A stretch of DNA of 64,000 nucleotides from Roseiarcus sp963761435 (lineage in GTDB: Bacteria > Pseudomonadota > Alphaproteobacteria > Rhizobiales > Beijerinckiaceae). The position numbers and the translations under genes were made by a program. Within the stretch, counting starts at the first letter, position 1. Each line of letters begins with the position of its first letter. Positions 53,082-62,341 of the stretch are shown one piece after another. The notes under the pieces were generated by a model, which worked only from the letters and a program-made list of their open reading frames with translations, was not told the origin of the DNA and ran no database searches. The DNA is taken from contig CAVXHJ010000001.1 of the NCBI GenBank assembly GCA_963761435.1, positions 434,001-498,000 of the forward strand. The letters are read 5' to 3'.

Positions 53082-54757
53082 CTACTTCCGACCCTCGCCC
53101 AAGCCTGCCGCTACACCCGCGGGCCCGACGTCGAGCTGGGACGTGTCGCCATGGACGCAGGACCAGTTTTCGGCCGAATTGACGTCGCCGGTTCCGCTGT
53201 ATCGCGCCTGCTCGGGAAAGGCGCAGAGCGGCATTGTGCGCTCGGGCTTCTGGCCGGGCTTGTCGCCGGGCAGCTTCGCCGCCACGATTCCATCAGGCGC
53301 CTTTCCTTGCTCGACCCAGGCGTCGAGAGCGCTCAGCGTATCGAAATCGCTGGGACCATCGCCACCGAAGCAGTGAAGCATGCCAGGCGCCATGAAGAGC
53401 CGCGCATGCTCGCCAACCTTGTCGTAGCCGCCCGACGTTTTCGCCAGATCTTCGTAGAACCAAACCGTACGGAACGGCGAAATCGCCGTATCCCCGTAGC
53501 CGTGATAGAGAATGAGCTTCTTCCCCTGCGCGAAGAACGGCGCGAGCCGTTCCGGCTGGTCGGCGTCGCCGGCGCCGAGCCGCGCGTCGAACTGACTCAG
53601 CGCCTCCTCGGCAATCTGTCCGTCTGTCGGGCCAATTGTTGTTGAAGTCGACGGCCGGGTCGTGGAGATCCATGTACTTCGTGAAACCCTCGGCGGCTGC
53701 CCACAGAACCGGCGGCGCCGCGCCCCACGGCTCAGCCGCCGCAGGATCGGCCGGCGGCGCCGGAGTGACGACCCAGCCCACAAATCCGCCGGCCGGCCCG
53801 TCGGCTGCCGCGAGGCTCGCGATCGGCGAGCCTGGGTAGATCGTGCGCCCGTGCGCATCGGTCACGGCGCGCATGAAGATCTTGAACGCGTCCGCCTGCG
53901 CCTGTGTGAGCGTCGCCGGCACGAGCGACTGCGGATCGAAGCTGCATTTGCCCGGGTTCTGGATCAACCCATCCCTTGCGCCGTCGTCCGCGTCGCATTT
54001 GGCGAGGACGGCTTGGTTGACCTTGGCGACGACGTCCGGCGTGACATGCGCCTTGAGGAAGGCCTTTGCGTTCTTGTAGCCCCATAGCTGGGTGTGATTG
54101 TCCATATAGGGCGCGCCGGCGATGACGCCGTCGTAATCGCCGGGATAGCGCATGGCCTCCATGAGGCCCATGTGGCCGCCGAAGGAGCATCCGTCGAAAT
54201 AGGCGCGGGACACTTTCGGAGCGCCGTAGAATGCGGCCACGAGCGCCTTTGCGGCGAGCGTCGCCTGATGAGGCGCGCGGTAGAAATAGTCGACGATCTT
54301 CGCCTCGTTCGGCTTGCCTGACGCATCCAGGATCCAGTCGGCGTCAAACGGGTTCTTGCCAACGTGGCCGGTGTCGGTGATGGCGGTCGCATAGCCGAGC
54401 CTCAGCGCCGAGACGAAATCGTGCGGGCTGGCCGAAGGATTGAGTGAACCGGCGAGGCCGCCGACGCCGAAGAAGACGAGCTTGCCGTTCCATGTTTCTG
54501 GGAGCTGGACGCGAAGCCGGGCCGAATTTGTCCCGCTCCATCGCCGTCCGTCGCGACGGCTCCCTCGACAAGGCAATGGGCGGGGAAGGGGCCTTCTGGA
54601 CGGCCGCCTTGGCCGACGACGGAAGTTTGGAACAATTCAGGCCCGAGAGCGCTTCGGCCGTACACGCTCCCGCGGCTTCGGCGGAGAGCGGAAGGGTGAC
54701 CATTCCGAGGCTGGACAACGAAAGGGCGGCGGCGACACGACGGGCAATCCTCGGCAT
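53082..54757 (-). pseudogene. Tannase/feruloyl esterase family gene with three frameshifts
   Basis: ATG 54757 follows GAGGAAACG and begins a signal peptide (SLSSLGMVTLPLSAEA). Family sequence then continues across three frames: PAHCLVEGAVATDGDGAG, then ARLRVQLPETWNGKLVFFGV with the nucleophile elbow DGCSFGGHMGLMEA, then (after 53636) GPTDGQIAEEALSQFDARLG and GDGPSDFDTLSALDAWVEQG. Two joins need one extra base in C or G runs (54582-54585, 54532-54534), and one needs loss of a base at 53636/53637. The full product would be about 555 residues, a secreted esterase of plant phenolics. As written it is inactive. Confidence 0.85.
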
Positions 54758-54893
54758 CGTTTCCTCGAGCAGTATTGGTGTTTGGGGCGGCGCGCAGATC
54801 CTTGACGCGCCCGTCGCAGCGCGAACCTATGGCGGGCGCGCACATCGCGTCAATGCGGTGTCCGAGCTCAAAGTCGAACGCGGGAACGAGGCC

Positions 54894-55739
54894 CTACCGC
54901 TCCCGGCGGCTGAGAAAAGCGAGCTTTTCGAACAGATGCACGTCCTGCTCGTTCTTGAGCAGCGCGCCATGCAGGGGCGGGATCAGCTTCTTGGCGTCGC
55001 GCTCGCGCAGAGTCTCGGGCGAAATGTCCTCGTTGAGCAGGAGCTTCAGCCAGTCGAGGAGCTCCGACGTGGTCGGCTTCTTCTTCAGTCCCGGCATCTC
55101 GCGCAGCGCGAAGAACGACCGCATCGCCTCCTCGACCAGGCGAGGCTTGATCGACGGATAATGCAATTCGACGATGAGCCGCATCGTCTCGGCGTCGGGA
55201 AAGCGGATGTAGTGAAAGAAGCAGCGGCGCAGGAAGGCGTCGGGCAGCTCCTTCTCGTTGTTGGAGGTGATGATGACGATCGGCCGCAGGCGCGCCTTCA
55301 CCGTCTCTCCGGTCTCGTAGACGTGAAACTCCATCTGGTCGAGTTCGAGCAGGAGATCGTTGGGGAACTCGATATCCGCCTTGTCGATCTCGTCGATCAG
55401 GAGCACCGGCCGCTCGGGCGAGGCGAAAGCCTCCCAGAGCTTGCCGCGCCGGATATAGTTGGCGATTTCGGAGACGCGCGGGTCGCCGAGCTGAGAATCG
55501 CGCAAGCGCGACACGGCGTCATATTCGTAGAGGCCCTGCTGGGCGCGCGTCGTCGACTTGACGTGCCAGGCGATGAACGGCGCTCGCAGCGCGCCCGCGA
55601 TTTCCTGCGCGAGCAGCGTCTTGCCGGTGCCAGGCTCGCCCTTGACAAGGAGCGGGCGCTCGAGCGCGATCGCGGCGTTGACCGCGGTTTTGAGTTCGTC
55701 GCCCGCCACATAGGTGGCCGTGCCTTGAAAACGCGTCAC
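54894..55739 (-). CDS. MoxR-family AAA+ ATPase
   Basis: 281 residues from GTG 55739 (GGGAGCC upstream). Walker A GEPGTGKT, Walker B VLLIDEIDKADIEFPND, sensor 1 IVIITSNNEKELPDAFLRRC. MoxR ATPases work with VWA-domain partners in maturation of metalloenzymes or membrane complexes. The likely partner here is the CoxE-like VWA protein at 61090-62265, on the same strand but 5.4 kb away. Confidence 0.93.
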   Translation of the reverse strand: MTRFQGTATYVAGDELKTAVNAAIALERPLLVKGEPGTGKTLLAQEIAGALRAPFIAWHVKSTTRAQQGLYEYDAVSRLRDSQLGDPRVSEIANYIRRGKLWEAFASPERPVLLIDEIDKADIEFPNDLLLELDQMEFHVYETGETVKARLRPIVIITSNNEKELPDAFLRRCFFHYIRFPDAETMRLIVELHYPSIKPRLVEEAMRSFFALREMPGLKKKPTTSELLDWLKLLLNEDISPETLRERDAKKLIPPLHGALLKNEQDVHLFEKLAFLSRRER

Positions 55740-55794
55740 GTCGGCTCCCGGGGAAGGTCTCTGGCCAAGATCTGTCAGAACGAGGCGGGACTCG

Positions 55795-58311
55795 TCAATT
55801 CATCAAGCCCTTGACCGTCTCGATGAGCTGCTTGAGCGAGAAGGGCTTGGGCAGGAACACGAATTCCTGGCCCTCCGGAAGGTTGCGGGCGAACGCGTCG
55901 TCGGCATAGCCGGAGACGAAGATCACCTTGGCGGTCAATCCGCGCCGGCGCAACTCGGTCAGCATGGTCGGCCCGTCCATCTCCGGCATGATGACATCCG
56001 AAACGATGAGATCGATCGGCTCCTTCGCGCTCTCCGCGACCCTGAGCGCGTCGAGGCCGGTCTCCGCCTCGAGGACCGTATAGCCGCGCGAGGCGAGCGC
56101 GCGCGAGGCGAAAGCGCGAACCGCCTCCTCGTCCTCGACCAGCAGGATAGCTCCCCGGCCGGTCAGATCCGCGGCTGGTTTGGGAGCCTCCTTCTTGACC
56201 GGCTCCTCGATGTCGTCGGCCTGGCCTCGGGGAAGGAGAATGCGAAACGTCGCGCCCGCGCCGGGCTCGCTGTCGCAGAACACGTAGCCGCCGGTCTGCT
56301 TGATGATGCCGTAGACCATCGACAGGCCGAGGCCCGTACCCTTGCCGACCTCCTTGGTGGTGAAGAAGGGCTCGAAGATCTTGGCCCGGACTTCGGGCGG
56401 TATGCCGTGGCCGGTGTCCTCGACCTCGATCAGCACATAGTCGGCGGGCGCGACGGCCATCTCCTTCAGCTCGCCGCATTCGGACGCCGGAAAGTTGCGG
56501 GTGCGCAGCGTGATCTTGCCGCCGTCGCGGATGGCGTCGCGAGCGTTGACGACGAGATTCACGATCACCTGCTCGAACTGGTTCAGGTCGGCCTTCACCA
56601 GCCACAGGTCGCGCCCGTAGACGACATCGAGCTGGATTGTCTCGCCGACCAGCCGGCGCAGGAGCATCTGCAGCTCCGACAAGACGTCGTTGAGCTGGAG
56701 CGTTTGCGGACGGAGCGTCTGGCGGCGCGAGAAAGCGAGCAATTGCCGCACCAGTCCCGCCGCCCGGTTGGCGTTCTGCTTGATCTGCATGATGTCCTGG
56801 AAGGACGGATCGGTCGGGCGGTGATTGGCCAGGAGCAGATCGGAATAGCCTATGATCGCAGTCAGCACATTGTTGAAATCATGCGCGACGCCGCCGGCAA
56901 GCTGGCCGATCGCCTGCATCTTCTGGCTCTGGACGAGATTCTGCTGCAGCGTGTGCTGCTCGGTGGTGTCGAGGGCGAAGATGGTGGCGCTCGCGCCCTC
57001 GTCGCCTTTCGGATCGGCCGCAGAGACGAACAGACGGGCTGAACGCGCCGTCCCTGCGCCCTCGAGCGATACGTCGAGGGGCGCGATCTCGCCCTTGCCC
57101 TGGGCCGCGGCCTCGATCGATGCGCTCAGGGCGGCGCGGTCGCGCTCCGCGACCAGGTCGAAGATCGACAGCCGTCCCTTGGCGCCGTCCGTCCTCGGCG
57201 CGGCCTGGGCGAGCCGCGCGAAGGCGGCGTTTGGACGCAACACAGCGCCTGCGGCGTCGACCGCCGCGATCGCGACCGGCGTTGAATTGAAAATGCGCGC
57301 GAACCTTACTTCCGCGGCGCGCAGGTCCTCGCCCTTGATCTCGCCGGGGGCGCGATTGATCACCACCGAGCGCGAGGGCCCGGGCGTTCCGTCGCCGGAA
57401 AAGGCCACCTTGTGCAATATGCGCACCGGCAGAACCCGGCCCTGACGCGGCTTGAGGTCGACATCGAATTGCTGCGTCGTCACTTCGCCCGGGCCGCCGG
57501 ACATCATCGCCAGCATGGCCCCGCCGTCTCCGGCGACGATGTCGTCGATCTTGAGCCGGCCGACGCTGAACTGGGCGAGATCATAGTCGAGCCAACCGGC
57601 GAGGGTGGCGTTCATGTGGGCGATGGCGCCGTCGGGCTCGGCGGAAAAAAAACCGGCCGGCGCGTGATCGAGATAGTCGATCGCGTGCTGGAGATCCTGG
57701 AAGAAGGTTTCATGCCGGTCGTGATCGCGCGTCTCGTCCGACACCGTCCACGTCATCATGCCGTCCTTGGCCGCGCCCTCGAGAGGGCGAACGCGAATGC
57801 GGTACCATGCGACCTCGGCCTCGCCGTTGGGCGGCGGCGAGAGACGCAGCTCCTCGCTCGCCCGCCCGCCCGATTTGGCGGCCTGCGACAGGCGATAGAC
57901 CAATTCGGAGACGTCGGGAGACCCCGTGAACAGGCGTTCGACGGAACGCAGGTCGCCGGCGGCGTGCGCGCCGGAGAGCGCGCGGTAGGCGTCATTGGCG
58001 TAGACGATTCGCAATTCGCGGTCGGTGACCAGAATTCCGTCCGGGCTGGAATCGGCGATCGCCTTGGTGGTGTCGAGGCGCGCCGCCCGGGTTGGGAGCT
58101 GGAGCAGGCCAAAAGCGAACAGGAGCAGGCCGAAACCGCCGCATATGGCGAGGATGACGATCATCCAGGTCATCAGCGTCGCGCCGATGGCGCTTGGCGC
58201 GAGCCAGACGGCCAGGAGAGCCCCGGCAAGGCACACGACCAGAATCGCGAGCGCGATCGGATTGACCGTGCGCTCAATTCTGTCCACCGGAGGAGGCGGC
58301 GCCGCTTTCAT
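55795..58311 (-). CDS. cckA: Cell-cycle hybrid histidine kinase CckA
   Basis: 838 residues. Two N-terminal transmembrane helices (about residues 15-70) are followed by PAS-like regions, a HisKA domain with phospho-His in GGVAHDFNNVLTAIIGYSDL, and HATPase (VNLVVNARDAIRDGG, GTGLGLSMVYGIIKQTGGY). A C-terminal receiver follows (ILLVEDEEAVRAFASRAL, phospho-Asp in LIVSDVIMPEMDG). This architecture and sequence are those of CckA, which phosphorylates CtrA through ChpT in alphaproteobacteria. An Ala/Pro-rich FliO-like gene is divergent upstream. Confidence 0.94.
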   Translation of the reverse strand: MKAAPPPPVDRIERTVNPIALAILVVCLAGALLAVWLAPSAIGATLMTWMIVILAICGGFGLLLFAFGLLQLPTRAARLDTTKAIADSSPDGILVTDRELRIVYANDAYRALSGAHAAGDLRSVERLFTGSPDVSELVYRLSQAAKSGGRASEELRLSPPPNGEAEVAWYRIRVRPLEGAAKDGMMTWTVSDETRDHDRHETFFQDLQHAIDYLDHAPAGFFSAEPDGAIAHMNATLAGWLDYDLAQFSVGRLKIDDIVAGDGGAMLAMMSGGPGEVTTQQFDVDLKPRQGRVLPVRILHKVAFSGDGTPGPSRSVVINRAPGEIKGEDLRAAEVRFARIFNSTPVAIAAVDAAGAVLRPNAAFARLAQAAPRTDGAKGRLSIFDLVAERDRAALSASIEAAAQGKGEIAPLDVSLEGAGTARSARLFVSAADPKGDEGASATIFALDTTEQHTLQQNLVQSQKMQAIGQLAGGVAHDFNNVLTAIIGYSDLLLANHRPTDPSFQDIMQIKQNANRAAGLVRQLLAFSRRQTLRPQTLQLNDVLSELQMLLRRLVGETIQLDVVYGRDLWLVKADLNQFEQVIVNLVVNARDAIRDGGKITLRTRNFPASECGELKEMAVAPADYVLIEVEDTGHGIPPEVRAKIFEPFFTTKEVGKGTGLGLSMVYGIIKQTGGYVFCDSEPGAGATFRILLPRGQADDIEEPVKKEAPKPAADLTGRGAILLVEDEEAVRAFASRALASRGYTVLEAETGLDALRVAESAKEPIDLIVSDVIMPEMDGPTMLTELRRRGLTAKVIFVSGYADDAFARNLPEGQEFVFLPKPFSLKQLIETVKGLMN

Positions 58312-58644
58312 TTGTGGATCAAACCCCGAAAGGACATTGCGTTGACGAACGCGCCGAGTTCGATCGCGGCCGCGCGTGTGCTACCATGCGCGGGGTGCGA
58401 TGTCTTGACGCCAGGGCGACGAAGTGGGGTGAATGCCCCAGTTTTCAACGGGATCGCATTTTGTTATTAACGTCATACAAGCGCCGACCGGATTCGGCGC
58501 GAGACGTGCGAAGGCGGGCGGCCCGCAAACTTCGTCCTTGGGTCGCCGGCGATCTTGCTAATCGGGCGCGAGGCGAGCCGTCGCTCGAGCCGAAGCTGAA
58601 GAACAGGGTGGCGCGCGGCCGGGGGCGGGAGTCTTGAATTGGGC
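58312..58644. other. 333-bp divergent intergenic region between cckA and the FliO-like gene
   Basis: No supported gene. It should contain both promoters. A TTTTGTTATTAACG stretch near 58460 is the only AT-rich patch and is the most likely place for a promoter core. Confidence 0.4.
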
Positions 58645-59829
58645 ATGCAATGGTTGGATCAGCTCCCGTTCGCCGATAATCGGGTCGTTCAGATAGGTTT
58701 CCTGGCGGCGTGCGGGATCGCCGCTCTCATTGTGCTGGCGATCATTTACCGATTGGCGTTCGCCCATCGGCTGCGCGTCCCGGGGGGACGGACCCGACAG
58801 CCGAGGCTTGGCCTCGTGGATGCGTTCAGCCTCGATGGGCAGAGGCAGCTCGTGCTGGTGCGGCGCGACAATGTCGAGCACCTCGTGATGATCGGCGGGC
58901 CGAACGACGTCCTCGTCGAATCGCAGATCAATCGCGCGTTGACGCCGGCGCGGGAGAACAATCAGGCTTCGCCCCTGCTTGCTCCGGGAACGCCTTCGCG
59001 CCGAACCGAGACGGCGGTCGCCGCCGCGCCGGTCGTCGCCGAAGCGCCGCCCGCGAAGGTCGCCGCCCCAGCTCCGAGCCCGCCGCTCGCGTCGCCCAAA
59101 GCGCCAGCCCCTCCGAGCCCGCCGCCCGCGGCCGCTCCCGCGGCCCCCAAAGCGCCGGCCCCGAGCCCGCCGCCTGCGGCCGCTCCCGCGGCCGCCAAAG
59201 CGCCGCCCGCCATTGCGGCGCCGCCCGTCCCGGTTCCCCCGGCCCCTAAGGCGCCAGCCCCGAGCCCTGCGACCGTCGCTGCCCCGGCGGCGAAGCCGAT
59301 CGAGCCGGAGCCGGCTGCGCGGCCCCCCGCCGCTCCCCCGGCCCCGCCATCGGCGGAGCCGGCCCGGCCGGCGCCCTCGAGTTCGCAGCCCTCGCGTTCC
59401 GGGATGCCTCCGCCGATCGTCCCCGCGAGCGCTTCGCCCAATCGCGGGACGGTCACGCGCCTGACGGAAAGGGTTCCCCCGAGGCCGTCGCAGCTTGCCG
59501 GCAATGCGCCAGCCTCATCTCCTGCTGCGCCGCCGCGTCCGGAGAAGGCGGATGCGGCCGCCGCAACCGCGACGCTGGAGCCGCGCCCAACGCCGCTAGG
59601 GGCGGCGGCGAGCGCAGCGCCCGCACAGGCGCGGCCGGCGGCGAAGACGGTGACGCCCGCGCCGGCTTACGACGGGGCGCAGAAACCGGGCGAAGCCCGC
59701 GCGCTTGGCGAGAAGGCGAATGGCGCGTCAAGCGTGAAACCCCCGACGAAAGTCGACGATCCGTTCGCCGACCTCAATTCGCTCGAAGCGGAAATGGCGC
59801 GCCTGCTCGGCCGCGACAAACTGAACTGA
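58645..59829 (+). CDS. FliO-like protein with long Pro/Ala-rich tail
   Basis: 394 residues from ATG 58645 (a TTG six bases upstream is an alternative). One transmembrane helix (VVQIGFLAACGIAALIVLAI) precedes a FliO-type domain (LGLVDAFSLDGQRQLVLVRR, DNVEHLVMIGGPNDVLVE). About residues 115-340 are low-complexity Pro-Ala repeats, and the C-terminus regains a soluble motif (DPFADLNSLEAEMARLLGRD). FliO assists assembly of the flagellar export gate. It lies outside any flagellar operon in this window, so the assignment rests on the domain alone. Confidence 0.75.
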   Translation: MQWLDQLPFADNRVVQIGFLAACGIAALIVLAIIYRLAFAHRLRVPGGRTRQPRLGLVDAFSLDGQRQLVLVRRDNVEHLVMIGGPNDVLVESQINRALTPARENNQASPLLAPGTPSRRTETAVAAAPVVAEAPPAKVAAPAPSPPLASPKAPAPPSPPPAAAPAAPKAPAPSPPPAAAPAAAKAPPAIAAPPVPVPPAPKAPAPSPATVAAPAAKPIEPEPAARPPAAPPAPPSAEPARPAPSSSQPSRSGMPPPIVPASASPNRGTVTRLTERVPPRPSQLAGNAPASSPAAPPRPEKADAAAATATLEPRPTPLGAAASAAPAQARPAAKTVTPAPAYDGAQKPGEARALGEKANGASSVKPPTKVDDPFADLNSLEAEMARLLGRDKLN

Positions 59830-59965
59830 CGGCCTGGCAGATGACGCGGCGCGCATAGCCCGCCGCCCGGCGATCGCGGCCGGGTGGGTCAGCGAACCGC
59901 GCAAGGCGCGGCTCTCGCAATCAGATGTCGCCCCGGCGCGCAAAGGCGTCGCGGGAGCGAACCCG

Positions 59966-60382
59966 TCATTCGTCGCGATAGATTCTTTCTCGTCGCTCGT
60001 GGCGTTCCTGCGCCTCGACGGAGAGGGTCGCGATCGGCCGCGCGTCGAGGCGCCTGAGCGAGATGGGGTCGCCGGTCTCGACGCAATAGCCGTATGAGCC
60101 GTCGTCGATCCGCGTCAGCGCGGCCTCGATCTTGGCGATCAGCTTGCGCTGGCGGTCGCGGGCGCGCAGCTCGATCGCCCGGTCGGTCTCCGAGGACGCG
60201 CGGTCGGCGAAGTCGGGATGATTCTCGCTTTCCTGCTGGAGGGCGGCGAGCGTGTCGCGGCTCTCGGCCAGAATTGATTCGCGCCACGCGATCAGTTTGC
60301 GGCGGAAATACTCCCGTTGTCGCTCATTCATGAACGGTTCGTCGTCCGACGGCCTATAGCTTTCAACGGCGACATCGTTCAT
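59966..60382 (-). CDS. dksA: DksA/TraR-family transcription factor
   Basis: 138 residues from ATG 60382; an internal ATG at residue 18 (MNERQREYFRRKLIAWRESI) is an alternative. Coiled-coil region (LAESRDTLAALQQESENHPD) and the zinc-finger-like domain GSYGYCVETGDPISLRRLDA. Only one cysteine remains, so zinc binding by the usual four Cys is not possible. Reduced-cysteine DksA proteins are known in alphaproteobacteria and still bind RNA polymerase with ppGpp. Confidence 0.92.
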   Translation of the reverse strand: MNDVAVESYRPSDDEPFMNERQREYFRRKLIAWRESILAESRDTLAALQQESENHPDFADRASSETDRAIELRARDRQRKLIAKIEAALTRIDDGSYGYCVETGDPISLRRLDARPIATLSVEAQERHERRERIYRDE

Positions 60383-60611
60383 TGGCGATTCCTGTTTCGC
60401 ATGGAATTTCGCGGCCTTATAGCGACCCGTAGACTAAGGAACAATGACTATCGTCGCGGGCTTCCCCTGCGCGCCCCGCGGCAACCGGCGCAACCCGATG
60501 GCGAGGCTGAGGCTTTTTGCCTCGGCCGCCTTGCCAGAGGGTAAAGAGGGCTTCACGTTCCGGCCCCGGACGCGTTCGACCTGGGGCTTCCGATCCCGAA
60601 GGAGAGTTGTG

Positions 60612-61037
60612 ATGTACAAGCAAATCGTTCTTGCGGTCGATATTGCCGAGCAGGACTCGACTGCAAAAGGGCTCCCCCAGGCGGTCGAGCTCGCTAAGGC
60701 TGCGGGCGGGGAGCTCAGGCTGGTCAATGTCGTGCCGGTGATTCCGGCCACGTTCATGGAATATGTCCCGGTGGATTTCGACGACGAGCAGGAGAAGCGG
60801 TCCAAGACGGAGCTTGAGGCCATTCTCGCCGGCGTCGATCTGCCGCCGGAGCGGAAGAGCGCGGCGACGCGGGCGGGCGGGATCTATCACGAGCTCCTGG
60901 AGGAGGCGGGCGAGTGGAACGCCGACCTCATCGTCGTCGGCTCGCACCGTCCGGTGATGTCGGACTACCTGCTCGGCTCGAACGCCACAACGATCGTGCG
61001 CCATGCGCAATGTTCGGTGCTGGTGGTGAGGGAATAG
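60612..61037 (+). CDS. Universal stress protein UspA-like
   Basis: 141 residues from ATG 60612 (AAGGAGAG before it). One Usp domain: KQIVLAVDIAEQDSTAKG, and the ATP-binding loop VVGSHRPVMSDYLLGSNATT with IVRHAQCSVLVVRE. Such proteins bind ATP and support survival under stress. An open frame extends upstream to 60444 but is not protein-like. Confidence 0.93.
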   Translation: MYKQIVLAVDIAEQDSTAKGLPQAVELAKAAGGELRLVNVVPVIPATFMEYVPVDFDDEQEKRSKTELEAILAGVDLPPERKSAATRAGGIYHELLEEAGEWNADLIVVGSHRPVMSDYLLGSNATTIVRHAQCSVLVVRE

Positions 61038-61089
61038 GCGGCGGCCGGGCAGGGCGGCGATCGGGCGCGCGCAAGGCGCCCCGCCGGAC

Positions 61090-62265
61090 TCAGGCCGCGA
61101 GCGCCCGCATCGCCGCCTCGACGCCGTCGGGCGTCAGCGGGAACATCCGATGCTGGAAGATCTCGGCGATCATGGTCGTCGACAGCGAATGATTCCACTG
61201 GCTGGGCGGCGTCGGATTGATCCACACCGTGCGCGGCCAGGCGAGAATCGCCCGCTCGAGCCACACCCTTCCGGGCTCCGGATTGAGATGCTCGACCGAA
61301 CCTCCCGGGGCCATGATTTCGTGCGGGCTCATCGAGGCGTCGCCGACGAACACGACGCGATAGTCGCGCCGGTAGGAATTGATGAGATCGCGCGTCGGCG
61401 TCCGTTCGTCGTGCCGGCGGCGGTTGTTCCTCCACACGTTCTCGTAGAGGCAATTGTGGAAGTAGAAATGGTCGAGGCGCTTGAACTGGCTCTTGGCGGC
61501 GGAGAACAGCTGCTCGGCCGCCTCCACGTGCCAGTCCATCGAGCCGCCGACATCGAGAAAGAGAAGCACCTTGACGGCGTTGCGCCGTTCCGGCCTCAGC
61601 ATGACGTCGATATAGCCTTTGTCGGCGGTCGAGCGGATTGTGCCGTCGAGATCGAGCTCCTCGGCGGCGCCTTCGCGGGCGAATCGCCGCAGACGCCGAA
61701 GCGCGAGCTTGATGTTGCGTGGGCCCAGCTCCGCGTCGCCGTCGAAGTCCTTGAACTCCCGCCGGTCCCAGACCTTGACGGCGCTGCCGCGGCGGCCCTT
61801 GTCCTGACCGATGCGCACGCCTTCGGGATGATCGCCATAGGCGCCGAACGGCGATTTGCCGCCCGTGCCGATCCATTTCGAGCCGCCCTCATGGCGCCCT
61901 TTCTGCTCGGCGAGGCGCTGGCGCAGCGTCTCCATCAGCTTGTCGAAACCGAGTTTCTCGATCTCCGCCCGCTCCTCGGGCGAGAGATACCGTTCGGCCA
62001 TCCTGCGCAGCCATTCCTCGGGCAGCTCCCTGGCCTCGACCGCCGCGGCGAGGGTGAGCGCGCCCTTGAAGGTCGCCGCGAACACCACATCGAATCTGTC
62101 GAGATTGCGCTCGTCCTTGACAAGGAGCGCACGCGCCAGCCGATAGAACTCGTCGACCGACATGTGAGCCAGATCGCTTTCAAGCGCCCGCATGAGGTCG
62201 AGATATTCGCGCGGCGTCGCCGGCACATGCGCCTGACGCAGGTTGGCGAAGAACTGGAGAAACAT
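61090..62265 (-). CDS. VWA domain protein, CoxE-like
   Basis: 391 residues. The N-terminal helical part (FFANLRQAHVPATPREYLDL) is typical of CoxE-like proteins, and the C-terminal VWA domain carries a MIDAS-like VLLFLDVGGSMDWHV, followed by FYFHNCLYENVWRNNRR and VVFVGDASMSPHEIM. These proteins pair with MoxR ATPases. The MoxR gene at 54894-55739 is the presumed partner, separated by cckA and others. Confidence 0.92.
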   Translation of the reverse strand: MFLQFFANLRQAHVPATPREYLDLMRALESDLAHMSVDEFYRLARALLVKDERNLDRFDVVFAATFKGALTLAAAVEARELPEEWLRRMAERYLSPEERAEIEKLGFDKLMETLRQRLAEQKGRHEGGSKWIGTGGKSPFGAYGDHPEGVRIGQDKGRRGSAVKVWDRREFKDFDGDAELGPRNIKLALRRLRRFAREGAAEELDLDGTIRSTADKGYIDVMLRPERRNAVKVLLFLDVGGSMDWHVEAAEQLFSAAKSQFKRLDHFYFHNCLYENVWRNNRRRHDERTPTRDLINSYRRDYRVVFVGDASMSPHEIMAPGGSVEHLNPEPGRVWLERAILAWPRTVWINPTPPSQWNHSLSTTMIAEIFQHRMFPLTPDGVEAAMRALAA

Positions 62266-62341
62266 GAGGCGATCCTAGCGTGCGCCGGCGCCGGCGTGCA
62301 ATGCTCGCGGGCTCGCCCTCTTTCGCCCGGGGTCCTGTTCC

